DNA from: Silene latifolia
Lineage: Eukaryota; Streptophyta; Magnoliopsida; Caryophyllales; Caryophyllaceae
Reading direction: 5' to 3'
Length of the DNA: 64,000 nucleotides
NCBI RefSeq assembly: GCF_048544455.1
Contig: NC_133534.1
Span: forward strand, 32,068,217-32,132,216
Numbering within the stretch: the first letter of the stretch is position 1; each line of letters starts with the position of its first letter. Shown one piece after another: positions 46,003 through 59,171 of this stretch. Below the pieces are notes generated by a model. It did no database searches, was not told the DNA's origin, and worked only from the letters and a program-made list of their open reading frames with translations. The translations under genes and the position numbers were made by a program.

Positions 46003-47470
46003 TTAACCATTTAATGTTATAGTGACCCTAACCATAACATAAACTCTGGATGCGAGGTTATAGTTACCTCGACTATAACTTCAACATATACGACATGAAG
46101 TTACACTTACCTCAACTATAACCTTGACATGAAACTCAAAGTTATAGTAGTTCCAACCATAACCTTGAGCCATAAATCTCAGGGTATGTTAGTCCCAGCT
46201 ATAACCTTAACTCGTACTTCAATGTTATAGTAGATTCAGCTATAACATGGATTCATACTTCCAAGGTTATACATGTTTCAGCCATAACTAGAGTAACCAC
46301 CCAAAGTTGTATTAACTTTAGCTATAACACTTGAATCTTCATCAAGGTTATACTAGCTTTAGCTATAACTTGGGAGAGAACTCTTGGCTGCCTATCATGC
46401 CGCCATTAGGGTTTGATTCGTAAACCCTAATTACGCACATAACACCCATAATAAACACATATACAACATACGATATATAATTAATACATCAAATCATATA
46501 AAAACATGCGAAAACATAATTAACATGATAATAAACAATCCAACACGTACCAATCATACAAGACAATCATTAAATCCTATTAATTACATCAATTGGCATA
46601 AACACAATTAAAAGAAAACACTTAGTTACCTTATTAAGAAAATAAACCCTAGAGATCGTCTTCAACGATATAAACGTCTTCTCCAGGTGCAGTCTCCACG
46701 CCTTTATTGAATCACCCACGTGCCAAAGATAACGAATCTAATAAATATACTAAGTATATATATATAAACTATAAAAACTATAAAACCATGCGAAAACATA
46801 AAACTTACGAAGAAGATAGATAAATCCAAAAGTAGGATTGATCTAAGCACGAAAGATGATGAAGGTAAGAGGAAGAGGCGCGGCACGAAACCCTAGGCAA
46901 GAAATGCACGACACAAGGGAGGAAGGAGGCACACGAAAACCGTAAAAGAGGGGTAGGGCGTGCGGCACCAAGAGAGAGAAGAAGGAAGAGATTAGGTTTA
47001 GGGTTTTGAGAATTATGAGAAAGAAAAGCTAGGGTTTGGTTTTCCCTCATATTTATAGAGAAGCTCATGGGTTTATTTCAAGTCTGGGCCCAAAAATATC
47101 CATCCTTTCCCACATCACACGTGAAACCCAAGGAGGAGCTGGTTTTCACATAAATTCGAGCCCAACGAGCCGAATACGCAAAAGACGGATATTTTCCCAA
47201 AAATAAAATATAAAATATGGGAAAATAAAATTAAAGAATTATATTATGGAAATTAGGGGTGTTACAATGGACTTATGGTCACGATTTCTATGTAACTAGG
47301 ATGTAGAAGTGTGGATTTCCTTAAAAGTAGGGGTATACTGAAATTAACTTATACTTGAGGGCTATAAGTGAGAATAACTAGGAAATTAAAGGGTATAAGT
47401 GGGTTTTCCTGAAAACAATGGGTACAAGTGGGATTAGTCCATACCAGAGGGGTACAAGTGGGAATTTCCC

Positions 47471-47800
47471 TTAATTTTATAAAATTATAACTCATTTTTG
47501 TTTATTTGAAATTTTGTCTATAAAAAAAATCAAGTATCATTATCTTACATTATTATTCTACTCTATTTATAATATCAAAATAAAGAAATTTTCAGAAAAG
47601 AGTTTGAATACTAAGAAAATGGCTTCAAATTATTAATTATATATGTACACTCGTTTTACTTCTTAACCAATATATATGCAATTAGTTATCTTTATTTTAA
47701 CCTAATTTATTACACTAAGCAGTACCTTATATTCAACTAAACCCATATGCGATACCTCATAATTAACCATTAACAAAAAAAAAGGATTTTTTTTTTCAAA
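47471..47800. other. AT-rich DNA, no feature recognised
   Basis: No gene or repeat found. Confidence 0.5.
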
Positions 47801-47922
47801 ACTCGGGTTACCAAAGTGGGAAGTAGTCGAAACCTCAGGACACCAAAGTGAAATTATGCAAATCCCAGGGCACTAACGTGGAATTAACCCAAACCTCGGG
47901 GCACCAAAATGGAAATTTTCCC
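47801..47922. repeat. Tandem ACCTCGGGACACCAAAGTGG repeat ending GGAAATTTTCCC
   Basis: Four degenerate units of about 36 bp, closing with ATGGAAATTTTCCC. The layout (tandem motifs leading to a GGGAAA-type end) copies the ends of the elements at 43632 and 51889, so it may be the right end of a truncated relative. Confidence 0.5.
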
Positions 47923-48690
47923 AAAAAAAAAAATATGAAAAGCTATTGCAAAAATTATTGCACTTTTAAATATACAATCAGTCCATGACATAAACTGCGG
48001 TAAATACTTAAGTGAATAAAAAAACATAGATGAATTCAAATTTAGAAAGTAAAAATTGATGTAACCGAATAATTTTGTATATTTGGCAGTTCAATACATT
48101 TTTAACGTCTATTATGGATTTGATATGAATTTGAAACCAGTTTGAAGAAAACATTCGGGGATATAATAGCAGATTATATATAGTTCACACATATTTTCTA
48201 TATATTTATCGTACACTAATTCTTTCATAAAATCATAGTTAGATGGTTCTTGGATTATTAGTCCCGTATAAAATTGTAATTCTTGACTTTGTTCATTTGT
48301 ATTTAAATTTTTGGCTTGACAAAATCGATATTTGACTTATTTAATATTTTTAAATGGTAGCTCAATTTTTTTTATCTAATGTGAATATTATTGGTAATCA
48401 AATCATATTCAGAATTAAAACTATTTCATGCCACCATTGAAGTTGTTTATTTTTAATATTGTCATTATAAAAAAAATTTCTCCTCCCACCGCCATTGTAA
48501 AAGCCAAATGCTAAGTAAATGTCATTCCTTACTTCTTATTTTCTATCATGACATGTTACTTTTTTCTGGAGTATTTTTTTAAAAATAAAAATTAGCTTTT
48601 TTTTAAGGTTTTTGGAAGATAATTAGGGGTTGGTTAATTAACAACTCGAATATTTTTTAAATCATTTTAATGTTCAAAAAAGTTTTAAAA
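47923..48690. other. AT-rich DNA, no feature recognised
   Basis: No gene or repeat ends. Confidence 0.5.
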
Positions 48691-49219
48691 TAAAATTATC
48701 TTTATTACTACACGGGTTTCACTAAGTAGTTAAAGTCAAAAAACATAGATTTTTGAAAATATTTTATATTTGTAAAAAATTAGGGTCTCTTTTGTTTTTT
48801 TTTTTTTCTCACACAGAGTAAATCTATGTTTATAAAATATGCAATTTTAACACTTTTGTACGTTATTATATGACCTTTTTTGCGTTATAAATATTCTAAA
48901 ATAAATATTCTTTATAAAGTTATTTTCCTATTATTATTTTTAGTAAAAAATAATGGATAAACTATTAGATCCACTTCTATTAGTATTATTTTTCTCATAA
49001 ATAATTGATCTACTTCTAGTAGGATTATTTTCTCATAAATTATTAGATCTACTCCGATTTGGATAATTTTCTCATAAATTATTTAGAGGAAAAAGTTAGA
49101 TCTAACTTATTAGTATAATAATGATAATAATTTTATATAAAAATTATTTTGTATATAGGAATTCTAAAAAAGTTGGACTCTCTAATGTTCTCGAAAAGTT
49201 CCTATTTTATATATATGGA
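48690..49219 (-). mobile_element. Helitron-like element (copy B), 5' end at 49219
   Basis: On the minus strand it would start TCCATATATATAAAATAGG preceded by A, a proper Helitron 5' context. The subterminal TTGGACTCTCTAATGTTCTC matches 41775-41795. ATCTACT repeats recur at 48970-49060. The 3' hairpin is half decayed (ACCCGTG at about 48715). Confidence 0.4.
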
Positions 49220-49420
49220 TTGATGGATAAGTTTGAACGGTCAGAATGAAAAATTTAGCTAATCTAAATGAAGGGAACGATTGAGGAACATGCATGATGT
49301 ACATATTAACGGTGGCACGGTGCTCGGATTCGATGTAATTGGCTATTGCGTAATGATGGTATTACACTATTACCTTGTTTAGGTTGGCGTATGATTAACA
49401 TTAGTTATCTCACTCCACAG

Positions 49421-50044
49421 GATTTATTAATAGGATCGTCGGAGACATCGACAAACATATTAGAGTGGGCATTCTCACTTTTACTGGACCATCCACAAAT
49501 TCTGAATAAAGTTCGTACTGAAATCGACAACCATGTTGGCTATTCAAGATTGATTGAAGAACCTGACTTGAACCATCTTCCATATCTACGGTGCATAATC
49601 AACGAAACACTGAGAATGCATCCACCTCTTCCATGTCTATTCCCTCACCAGTCATCAACAGAATGTGTTGTTGCTGGGCATCGTATCCCGAGTGGCACAT
49701 TTCTACTTATTAACATACATGCCATACAGAATGATCCAAAGTTCTGGGATGATCCACAAACTTTTAAGCCGGAGAGGTTCCAAGGAGTGGAAGGACATAA
49801 GATAGGGTACAAGATGATGCCATTTGGGTCGGGTCGAAGAAGTTGTCCGGGTGAAGGTTTGGCAATCCGGGTCATGGGTATGGTGCTTGGAACTTTAATC
49901 CAATGTCTTGATATGGAAAGAGCTGAAGACAATCAGTTGGTGAAGATGGCCCAAAATGAAAGCTTCAATCAATCCATGCCTAAGCCACTAGTTGCTAGAA
50001 TTCAACCTCGTCATGTCATGATTGACCTTATTCACAAAGTCTGA
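49421..50044 (+). CDS. Cytochrome P450 (CYP81-like), last exon
   Basis: Begins right after CTCCACAG and is open for 207 codons to TGA at 50042-50044. It has all C-terminal landmarks: I-helix GSSETST (oxygen-activation motif), K-helix ETLR in NETLRMHPPLPCLF, FKPERF, and the heme-cysteine loop FGSGRRSCPG. RVMGMVLGTLIQCLDMER and the pattern near the end are those of CYP81 members. Catalysis needs the missing N-terminal part; with 19530-19982 it covers about 358 of roughly 500 residues. No damage is visible, which argues against long-standing pseudogene status. Substrate cannot be told. Confidence 0.85.
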   Translation, partial: DLLIGSSETSTNILEWAFSLLLDHPQILNKVRTEIDNHVGYSRLIEEPDLNHLPYLRCIINETLRMHPPLPCLFPHQSSTECVVAGHRIPSGTFLLINIHAIQNDPKFWDDPQTFKPERFQGVEGHKIGYKMMPFGSGRRSCPGEGLAIRVMGMVLGTLIQCLDMERAEDNQLVKMAQNESFNQSMPKPLVARIQPRHVMIDLIHKV

Positions 50045-50299
50045 GACTTGATCATCTACGATGGGTACCAACTCCATAATAAACTCCCTATCTTGATCTA
50101 GGAGTTAGGGAATTGTTGTTTCATTTGTGAGCTGATATTATCAGCTGGATGTTTTTCGACAAAACAAAATCATTTGAATTTGAATCTATATTTGGTCTTG
50201 TATGTTTAGTTGAGTCCATTAAGATCCTCTATACTCGTACAGTCGTACTGTCCAGTGGGTGATAGTTATATTTGTATTTGTTGACATGGAGCGGCTTGT
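50045..50299 (+). other. 3' flank of P450 with possible poly(A) signal
   Basis: AATAAA at 50078-50083 lies 34 bp after the stop. The region is moderately AT-rich and looks unique. Confidence 0.35.
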
Positions 50300-50600
50300 G
50301 GTTGCTAGACCTAGCAAACGGGTTAATCGGGTGGGGATTGAGTCGGGTTAATTTGGGTAGGGTAATTCCAAGTTCAATAGTATTTGAGTCAGATTTTTTC
50401 AGGTCGGATCAATTCGGGTTAGGGTCATTTTTGGATTTGTTATTATCAAGTTATTTTTAGGGAATATTGGATTATCTTGAATAAACATTTGGGTTGAGTC
50501 ATGTTGATTTGGTAAATTTGGGTTAGGAGTCAATCTTGGGTCCTTAAGATCGACTGTTGCCCTGTTGGGTTAGGTACGAGTCAGATCATTCCTGCCAAGT
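50300..50600. repeat. Degenerate CGGGTT/GGGTCA repeats
   Basis: AAACGGGTTAATCGGGTGGG, GAGTCGGGTTAATT, AATTCGGGTTAGGGTCA and similar. Same type as 18260-18560. Confidence 0.5.
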
Positions 50601-50755
50601 CTAGCGATGGCAATAGTGGATTAAGAATTTTTTTTTTTCCCGTGTCCTAATAAAAAAGCTAGAAAACCTATTCTTAGCGATAAATATAAATAGACCAATT
50701 ACAAGAGGTTACAAGAAAAAAAAACCCTAATTACCTTACACTTTGATGTCGCCGC

Positions 50756-52920
50756 TGTAACACCCCCATTTAATCAAGAGTATTTAACAAGGTATGCATT
50801 CTTAGTTAAATGAGAAAGTTACCAACTCGATTGTCCGAGGCAGTAAATAATAAAAGTAAACAATACAAGGTATTTTAAACAAATTATATCATTAATGAGA
50901 AACTGTCTCAAACTGATAATACATATATATAGTTTTTAACCAATTGATAAATAAGTGATAGTTTAAAACTAAACTCAAAGAAATAATAAATGTTTGTAAA
51001 TAGCTAAATAAATCATGACAACCACTAGACTCGGTCCACTCTGCACCACACGTCCTAGTCCCTTCATAGTACGCAGCAACAACAACAACTAATCCTTATC
51101 TACTAACTTGACTGCTCCCCATTCGATCAGAAATATCAAATGGATCATAACTGGCCACCACAAGGAAAAGATGGTTGACATTTTTGACAAAAGACACAAC
51201 ACACGTCAATCAAAGGTTGAGTAGAGAAAACCAACAATAGATATAATGTTATGAAAAGCAACATCAGTTTAACTCAAATAAACATATACACAATAACTCG
51301 GTACATAATCATAATCAGCTTCGTACTCCTAACGACATCCTCGATCTCGCAGGATCGGCATCAATACCCTTGAGCCCCTAACGACCTTCTCGGTCCGCTG
51401 ACTAGCACTTTTCTCCGAAATCCTAACGACCTCTTTAGTCCGTAAACCGGCATCTCAATCAAATATGATAACAATTGCACAAATACAACACATAAAGCAA
51501 CCATAGCAATAAAATACACTCAATACAAATAATTAGACCGTCTCTTACTGACATCTAAACCACCATCTCAATAGATAACAATCGTCGCAATAATAACAAC
51601 TGATGTGTAATAATAACAATAATACATGCTGAATAGGAATTCGTACCTTTCAGCAAATCTGCGCAGGACACAAGATAGCAAATCAAAAGAATTCTTCTAC
51701 GAAACCGGTGTCTAATAACAAGCATACAATAGATGTAGTTATTACAACCAACGAACTACAATAACAATAACTACAATCGAATTTCCCAAAAATCCCCTCC
51801 CAGGGCTCGTGTGAATCACGGTCAACCGGTCTAGGGCACAAATTTCTAGGGAAACTACAATAAATAATTAATTTGATAAATAGATTAAGGAAAATTTTAC
51901 GGTGTACCCCTATATTTTTTTTAAATTCTACCATATACCCCTCCGTTTTTAAAATCATCACATATACTTATTCCACAACATAACCAAAGTCGTTTCTCCG
52001 TTAAGTTTTCAGTTAATTGCTCACGTTTTCCGTCAATCGGTATGATTGTTGCCACCTTCATCTTCTTTATCGACAATATTCATCTTTTTAACTCACTATC
52101 TCATTTTTATTCTTCTTCACCCATTATCTTCATAGTTTTCGCCCACCAATTTCATCTCCTACCTTCAATTCATATCCCCTTTCTCTAAGAAGAAAACAAA
52201 GTAATACAAACAACAATTTTTTTAGACCTACTAGTGAATTAAAAAATCCAAAATCCCGCCTCCTTTCAAAATATCATTTACTTGTATATGTTATTCAATT
52301 TGCTCAAAAGCACAAAAATTGGCAATTTTCTTTCTCAAATTCCCTGATTCTTTGACACAAAACCCTAATGTTTGATATAAGATCGAATGACATATTTGGT
52401 TTTAATTACAATTAGACTCGTGGAAGTTTCTTAGTTGGGGTGAGACATAGGATGAGCATGAGTTTTGCATAAGGAATTAATGAGCATAATGGAGCAGGTC
52501 GAAATCTTGGTTGCTCTTGAGTTGTTGGATGGTGCAGGGCATTAATGTTATAGTGTAGGAAAATTTGAAAAGTTTGGTAAATATGATGTAAAGGTCTTGA
52601 AAATGAGTGAAAAAGATGAAGATAGTGGGTAAAAAAGATGAAGATCTTGAGTAAAGAAGATTAATAGAAGCAATTAACGGAAAATTTGACGGAAGATTCA
52701 ATAATGGTCACGGTTGAGAATGAACTAAAGACTTCAGGGGTATATCTGATGATTTGAGATAATGAGGGGTACACGATAGAAACTGGATAAATAGAGGGGT
52801 ACACCATAGAATTTCCCATGAAAAAACTTACAAAGAATAGATTGAATCGATGATCAAAAGCGCCTCGCTATAGTTTTTGTGTGTGTATGAATAATAAGAA
52901 AAAAGAGTTTTTGTGTGTGA

Positions 52921-52922
<2 letters not shown>
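50756..52922. mobile_element. LTR-like block, relative of 25421-27918, right end lost
   Basis: Starts TGTAACACCCCC. 51320-51660 aligns with 25975-26340 (CTAACGACCTC..CGGTCCG motifs, AATACACTCAATACAAATAA, CCGTCTCTTACTGACATC). It is interrupted by the TIR element at 51889 and ends at the (TA)n array without a GTGTTACA end. Confidence 0.55.
51889..52816. mobile_element. TIR element with GTGTACCCC ends
   Basis: Left GGAAAATTTTACGGTGTACC; right, reverse-complemented, GGAAATTCTATGGTGTACCC. Subterminal ATATACCCCT and TGTACCCCT motifs recur. About 928 bp, no coding capacity. Duplication not clear. Confidence 0.6.

Positions 52923-52996
<74 letters not shown>
52923..52996. repeat. (TA)n array, left of element E1
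   Basis: About 37 TA units, uninterrupted. Confidence 0.95.
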
Positions 52997-52998
<2 letters not shown>

Positions 52999-53539
52999 CA
53001 AGATCCGGTGAGTTTGCCACTTTTCGTGAGTTACCCCCGCATTTATATACCATTGGATCTAACAAGATCAAGGGCTGAGATTAGACCCAAAAAAATACAC
53101 ACACTCATTTTTTTCTCTCTCTTCTACATAATCATACGTTTTCCCTTTTTTGTCCAAACTTTCTTCATTCTTCACCTCTTTATTCTTATTTTCTTCAAAT
53201 AATTCATGGCATAATCCAAAGAAAATCTTTACTAAACCGGAGTAATTCAAGTCGAAAACACGAAATTAATTCATTATCTTCATTCAATTTGATTGATACA
53301 CGCATCAATCGTCAGTTTTTGCCCAAAATTTGCAGAAATCCTAGCGCAAATCGACATAATAAAGGTAAGAGTAGATTATATAATTCAATATATGTTATTT
53401 TTCGAGTTATTTCAATTGCTACTCTGTTAGTATATTTGTTTATCATACCTTTGGCATTTGATTGATGATTTATTATCATTATTCTGAAAATTTGTTGGTA
53501 ATCTAGAGTAGCACACCAACTGCTTGTTAAAATGTCTAG

Positions 53540-54180
53540 TTGAATATAGAAACTCAGTTATTGTAATGAAGAAACGTGGTTATTTAATAGTTATTCAAAT
53601 GCAGAAAATCAGTTATTGTATTGTAGAAACCCAATTATTGTAATGTAGAAGCTCTGGTATGTTTAATTATTGTAATGTAGAAATGCAGTTATTGTAATGA
53701 ATAAATTGTGTTATTGCATTGAGATGAAACTCAAATATATTCAAATTTCTTGTTCACTCGTTACTTATTGTAATATTACATCTCGATTATTGTATTACTT
53801 TAAGCCAGTTATTGTATTATTAAAACTCAGCTATTGTATCTTCTAGTTACTTCTTGGGTGTTTTGATAACTTATATTCTGTTTTTTGGTGATTTGCAGGT
53901 CAAGTCACGACAGACGCGGATAATTGACGTTCAATGGAAAAATTGATGTATATACTTGGTCATTTTAATGATGAAATGTAGTTATTTTATAGTTAACTCA
54001 GTTGTTTACTGAGAATAATATTTTCTAGTATTTATAGTTATTGTAATGTAGAAACTCAGTTATTGTAATGTATAAATTCTACTATTTGTAGTTATTGTAA
54101 TGTAGAAACTCAGTTATTGTAATGTAAAAACTCGGTTATTGTAATGAACAAAACATGTTATTGTATTGAGATGAAACTCA
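53540..54180 (+). repeat. GTTATTGTA(ATG) motif array
   Basis: GTTATTGTAATGTAGAAACT and shorter variants occur about 20 times with irregular spacing. The same motif marks E3 at 57820-58420, and on the other strand at 59040-59165, 60540-60600 and 61580-61780. Confidence 0.75.
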
Positions 54181-54499
54181 AATATATTCATATCTTTTGT
54201 TTGTTTTCATCTTATTTGATTGAATAACTAGTCATTTACATTCAATCAATCATTGAGATTGATTAATGCAATAGGAAGATCTGAAAAATGAAATTATCAT
54301 ATATAACAAGGTTAAAAAAATCACTTACTCTCATTATATAACTATTTTGTTCCCAACACATTACACTTAAACATCTCCAACAAATTATATCTAAGCATCA
54401 TCATCAACATTACAACTAAGCATTTCAAAATAATATATCTAACAATAGTAACATTACAAATACTACGTATATTTATCTCCAATACTATGTAAAAGTAAT

Positions 54500-54620
54500 T
54501 TTCCATCGAGAATTGTGTCTTGTCGTTGTTTTCACCCTTCTTCCACGAGTATTTCTTCCCGACGAGAAACATGTTTTGCCGTGAAGGAGTGGGTTGCACC
54601 AGTAGGAAACAAAAGCTCAC
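54500..54620 (-). pseudogene. Exon-like segment in E1 shared with E3
   Basis: After TTTCTTTCAG, both E1 (minus) and E3 (58580-58704, plus) can encode a conserved stretch: LVGKKYSWK is identical in the two, with S-F flanks. The frames differ by a small indel just upstream. Not recognised; it may derive from a captured host exon. Confidence 0.35.
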
Positions 54621-55674
54621 TGAAAGAAATAAAGCAAAAAAGGGGGTAAGTTATAAATAACTATGCAACTATAAGTAATTATATAAAACCATAACAATAA
54701 CTCAGAATTGAAATAACTAAGTTAAGACAATACAATAATTGAGATATAATATTACTATCACCAACTGATTATATAAGAAGACGCCATCTTACAACAACTT
54801 TAATTTGAAATAACTAAGTTAAAACAATACAATAACTAAGTTTGAATAATACAATGACTCGATTAAAGTAATACAATAACTGTTGTTAACAGACTAACAC
54901 AACAAATAAAAAGTAACTACAGCATACAATAATTGAGTTTGAATAATACAATAACTCGATAAAAGTAATACAATAATTGTTGTTAACAGATTAACACAAC
55001 AAACAAAACGTAACAAATCAACAAAAATGAAACGGATATTAGATAAGAACGATTATGAAAACACACAAATCGGATCTAGAAAAAAAAAATTAGTACTTAC
55101 ATATATTGAAATTGAAGAGAAATACGAAGATAAAGCGAAATAGACAACGAAATCAAATGACGAAATCTCCTTAATTGATGACAAATTCGAACGAAGATGA
55201 TGAATATTGAGTATGAAGATTAAATTTGTAGCCTGCAACTTGAACGAATTTGAATGAATTTGATGAAGACGGAATTTGATAATTGAACAAAATCAACGAA
55301 ACAACTAGTATAAAAGAAGAAATTTATTACCTGATTAGACGAAATTGAAAAGATGAAGTAGAACTGAACATGAAAAACAAGAAAGACGGATAAGATCGAA
55401 GAAACAACCACAAAAATCTGGAATTGAAATCGCAGTAGACAAATTGATGAAGATTGATTTCATAATGTTTATCAATTCTGTTTTTTTTTTGTTCTGGTTT
55501 GTTAAAGGGTGTAGGGAGGAGAGAAAGTGATTTTTTCTAATAATAGGGGAGATTGAGGGAAAAGTGGGTATTTATGGGTTAAGTAAGATCTAATCTCAGC
55601 CATCCATCTCAGATTAGATTAGTGGTTCAGATTCAGAGGGGTGACTCACCAAAAAAAACAAACTCATATGATCC

Positions 55675-55680
<6 letters not shown>

Positions 55681-55770
<90 letters not shown>
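55681..55770. repeat. (TA)n(GA)n array between E1 and E2
   Basis: 27 TA units (55681-55734) then 18 GA units (to 55770). Confidence 0.95.
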
Positions 55771-57216
<1,446 letters not shown>

Positions 57217-59171
57217 CATATGAGTTAAGTCATTCTTGGTGAGTTACCCCTCTAAATCTGGACCATTGATCTAAAGGAAGATAGATGACTCAGAATAAAT
57301 CTTGCTCAACCTATAAATCCACACTAATTTCTCAATCTCCCTCATTATTAGAAAATATAACTCTCTCTCCTCCTTCCACATCTAAACAACCAAGAAAAAA
57401 AAAACGTACGCAAAGATACAAATCGTGCAAATTCGTCATCAATTATGGATATTTCTTCGTCTCTTTCGATTCATCTTTGTATTTCTCTTTAATTTCACTA
57501 TAGGTAATTACTAGTTTTGTTTTTCTCGATCTGATTTGTGCGTTTTCATTATCGTTTTTATCTAATATCCGTTTCATTTTCATTGATTTATTGTATATCC
57601 GTTTGTACTTTATATCTTTGCTGTTAAATTGCTTGTTCTGTCATTTTTTTTTTCCAATAATTTATAAGGTTTTGAGTTTGATATGAGAATTCTAAATGAT
57701 CTTGTGCATTTTCATGCTGGTTTTAAGTTGTTTGAGTAGGTTTTTTTTAATTCAATTGTGTTCCTGTATCTTTGATAATTTCTAGGGTTTCGTGATTAAT
57801 CTGTTAACAACAATTAATGTATTACTTTAACCGAGTTATTGTATTATTCAAACTCAGTTATTGTATTTTGTAGTTACTTCTTGTTTTCTATGTTAGAACA
57901 TATTCTGTTAATAATAGTTATTGTATTGCTTTAACCGAGTTATTGTATTATTCAAACTTAGTTATTGTATTATTTTAACTTAATTGTTTCAAATTAGAGT
58001 TGTTTTAAGTTGGTGTCTTCTTATATAATCTGTTTAAGTTGAGTTTGATATGAGAACTCTGAATGATTTTGTCCATTTTCATGTTGGTTGTAAGGTGTTT
58101 GAGTAGTTTTTTTAATTCAATTGTGTTTCTGTATCTTTGATAATTTCAAGGGTTTTGTGGTTAATTTGTTAATAACAATTATTGTATTACTTTAACCGAG
58201 TTATTGTATTATTCATACTCAGTTATTGTATTTTTGTAGTTACTTCTTGTTTTCTATGTTAGAAAATATTCTGTTAATAATAGTTATTGTATTGCTTGAA
58301 CCGAATTATTATATTATTCAAACTTAGTTATTGTATTATTTTAACTTAGTTGTTTCAAATTAGAGTTGTATTGTTTTAACTTAGTTATTTTAACTTGGAG
58401 TTATTATTGTGGTCTTATATAATATGCTTATAGTCGGTTATAATACTTTGCTTTATTTCTGTAAATTATGCAGTTACTTTATAGTGGTTTCACAGTTATT
58501 TCAATACTTGTAGGTGGTTATTGTATATTAGTTGCATATTTATTTATAAATTACCTCTTTTTTGCTTTTATTTCTTTCAGTGAACTTTTGTTGTCTGCTG
58601 GTTCAACCCTCATCAATAGACAAGATATGGTTCTCGTTGGGAAGAAATACTCGTGGAAAAACGTGAAAACAACTGCCAGACACGGTTTTAGTTGGAATAA
58701 ATAGTTTTAGACGTTGAATTGGAGTTAAATATATGTAATATTTGTGATGTTACTATTGTTAGATGTATTATTTGAAATGCTTAGATGTAATTATGATGAT
58801 GCTTAGATATAATTTGTTGGAGATTTTTAAGTGTAATGTGTTGTAAACAAAATAGTTATATAATGAAAGTAGGTGGTTTTTTTAACCTTGTTATATATTA
58901 TTATTTCATTTTTTAGATTTTGCTATTGAATTAACCAATTCTCAATTATTGATTGACTGAAAATGACTTGTTATGCAATTAAACAAGATGAAAACAACCA
59001 CAAAAAAAAAATTTGAATATATTTGAGTTTCATCTCAATAGAATAACACGATTTACTCATTACAATAACTGCGTTTTTACATTACAATAACTACAAATAT
59101 CAGAGTTTTCATCACAATAATAACTGAGTTTTTACATTACAATAACTGAGTTTCTACATTGAAGTAAGTAT

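Larger units (their letters stand above)
45150..46375. repeat. Array of imperfect palindromic units TTATAGT...AGCTATAAC
   Basis: Units of 35-55 bp each contain GTTATAGT and, 8-12 bp on, GCTATAAC or CATAAC, so every unit can fold. About ten units are seen, mostly 46010-46375, with two before 45199; Cassandra splits the array. Confidence 0.65.
44025..47266. mobile_element. Solo LTR (TGTAATAACC...GGTGTTACA) with nested Cassandra
   Basis: Inverted LTR-type termini and an exact 5-bp duplication ATGGA (44020-44024, 47267-47271). 3242 bp in total, about 2.43 kb without Cassandra. No internal coding domain. It contains a GAGCGTATAACGCACTGCC minisatellite and a TTATAG...CTATAA array. Confidence 0.8.
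43632..47470. mobile_element. Long-TIR DNA element hosting a solo LTR
   Basis: Left end GGGAAATTCCCACTTGTACC and right end GGTACAAGTGGGAATTTCCC are perfect 20-bp inverted ends; the similarity extends about 120 bp inward with ACTTGTACCCC/ACTTATACCC motifs every 40 bp or so. TTAA borders both sides (43628-43631, 47471-47474) and may be its duplication. Without the nested LTR it would be about 590 bp. Superfamily unknown. Confidence 0.7.
19983..49420 (+). other. Putative 29,438-bp intron of the P450 gene
   Basis: It starts GTAATG and ends CTCCACAG. Both flanking exons are in the same orientation and phase, and they meet where the first and second exons of CYP81-type genes meet. Nearly all of the interval is transposon DNA; probable original intron remains only as about 59 bp after the donor and about 200 bp before the acceptor. 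Either this is one gene with a very long intron or a gene broken by insertions; sequence alone cannot tell. Confidence 0.6.
52997..55680 (-). mobile_element. (TA)n-bounded element E1
   Basis: Lies exactly between two (TA)n arrays. Left end has AGATCCGGTGAGTTTG...GTGAGTTACCCCC; right end reversed has GATCATATGAGTTTG...GTGAGTCACCCC. The halves face each other: GTTATTGTA motifs dominate 53540-54180 and their complement 54650-54990. Each half looks gene-like (leader, donor such as AAAG|GTAAGA at 53364, acceptor such as TTTGCAG at 53893-53899). The whole is the inverted counterpart of E3 (57214-62128). No transposase seen. Confidence 0.6.

Noticed and set aside
43628..47474. piggyBac element, because TTAA flanks both ends
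   Set aside because: TTAA is common in such AT-rich DNA, the end sequence is not piggyBac-like and no transposase is present; left as unclassified.
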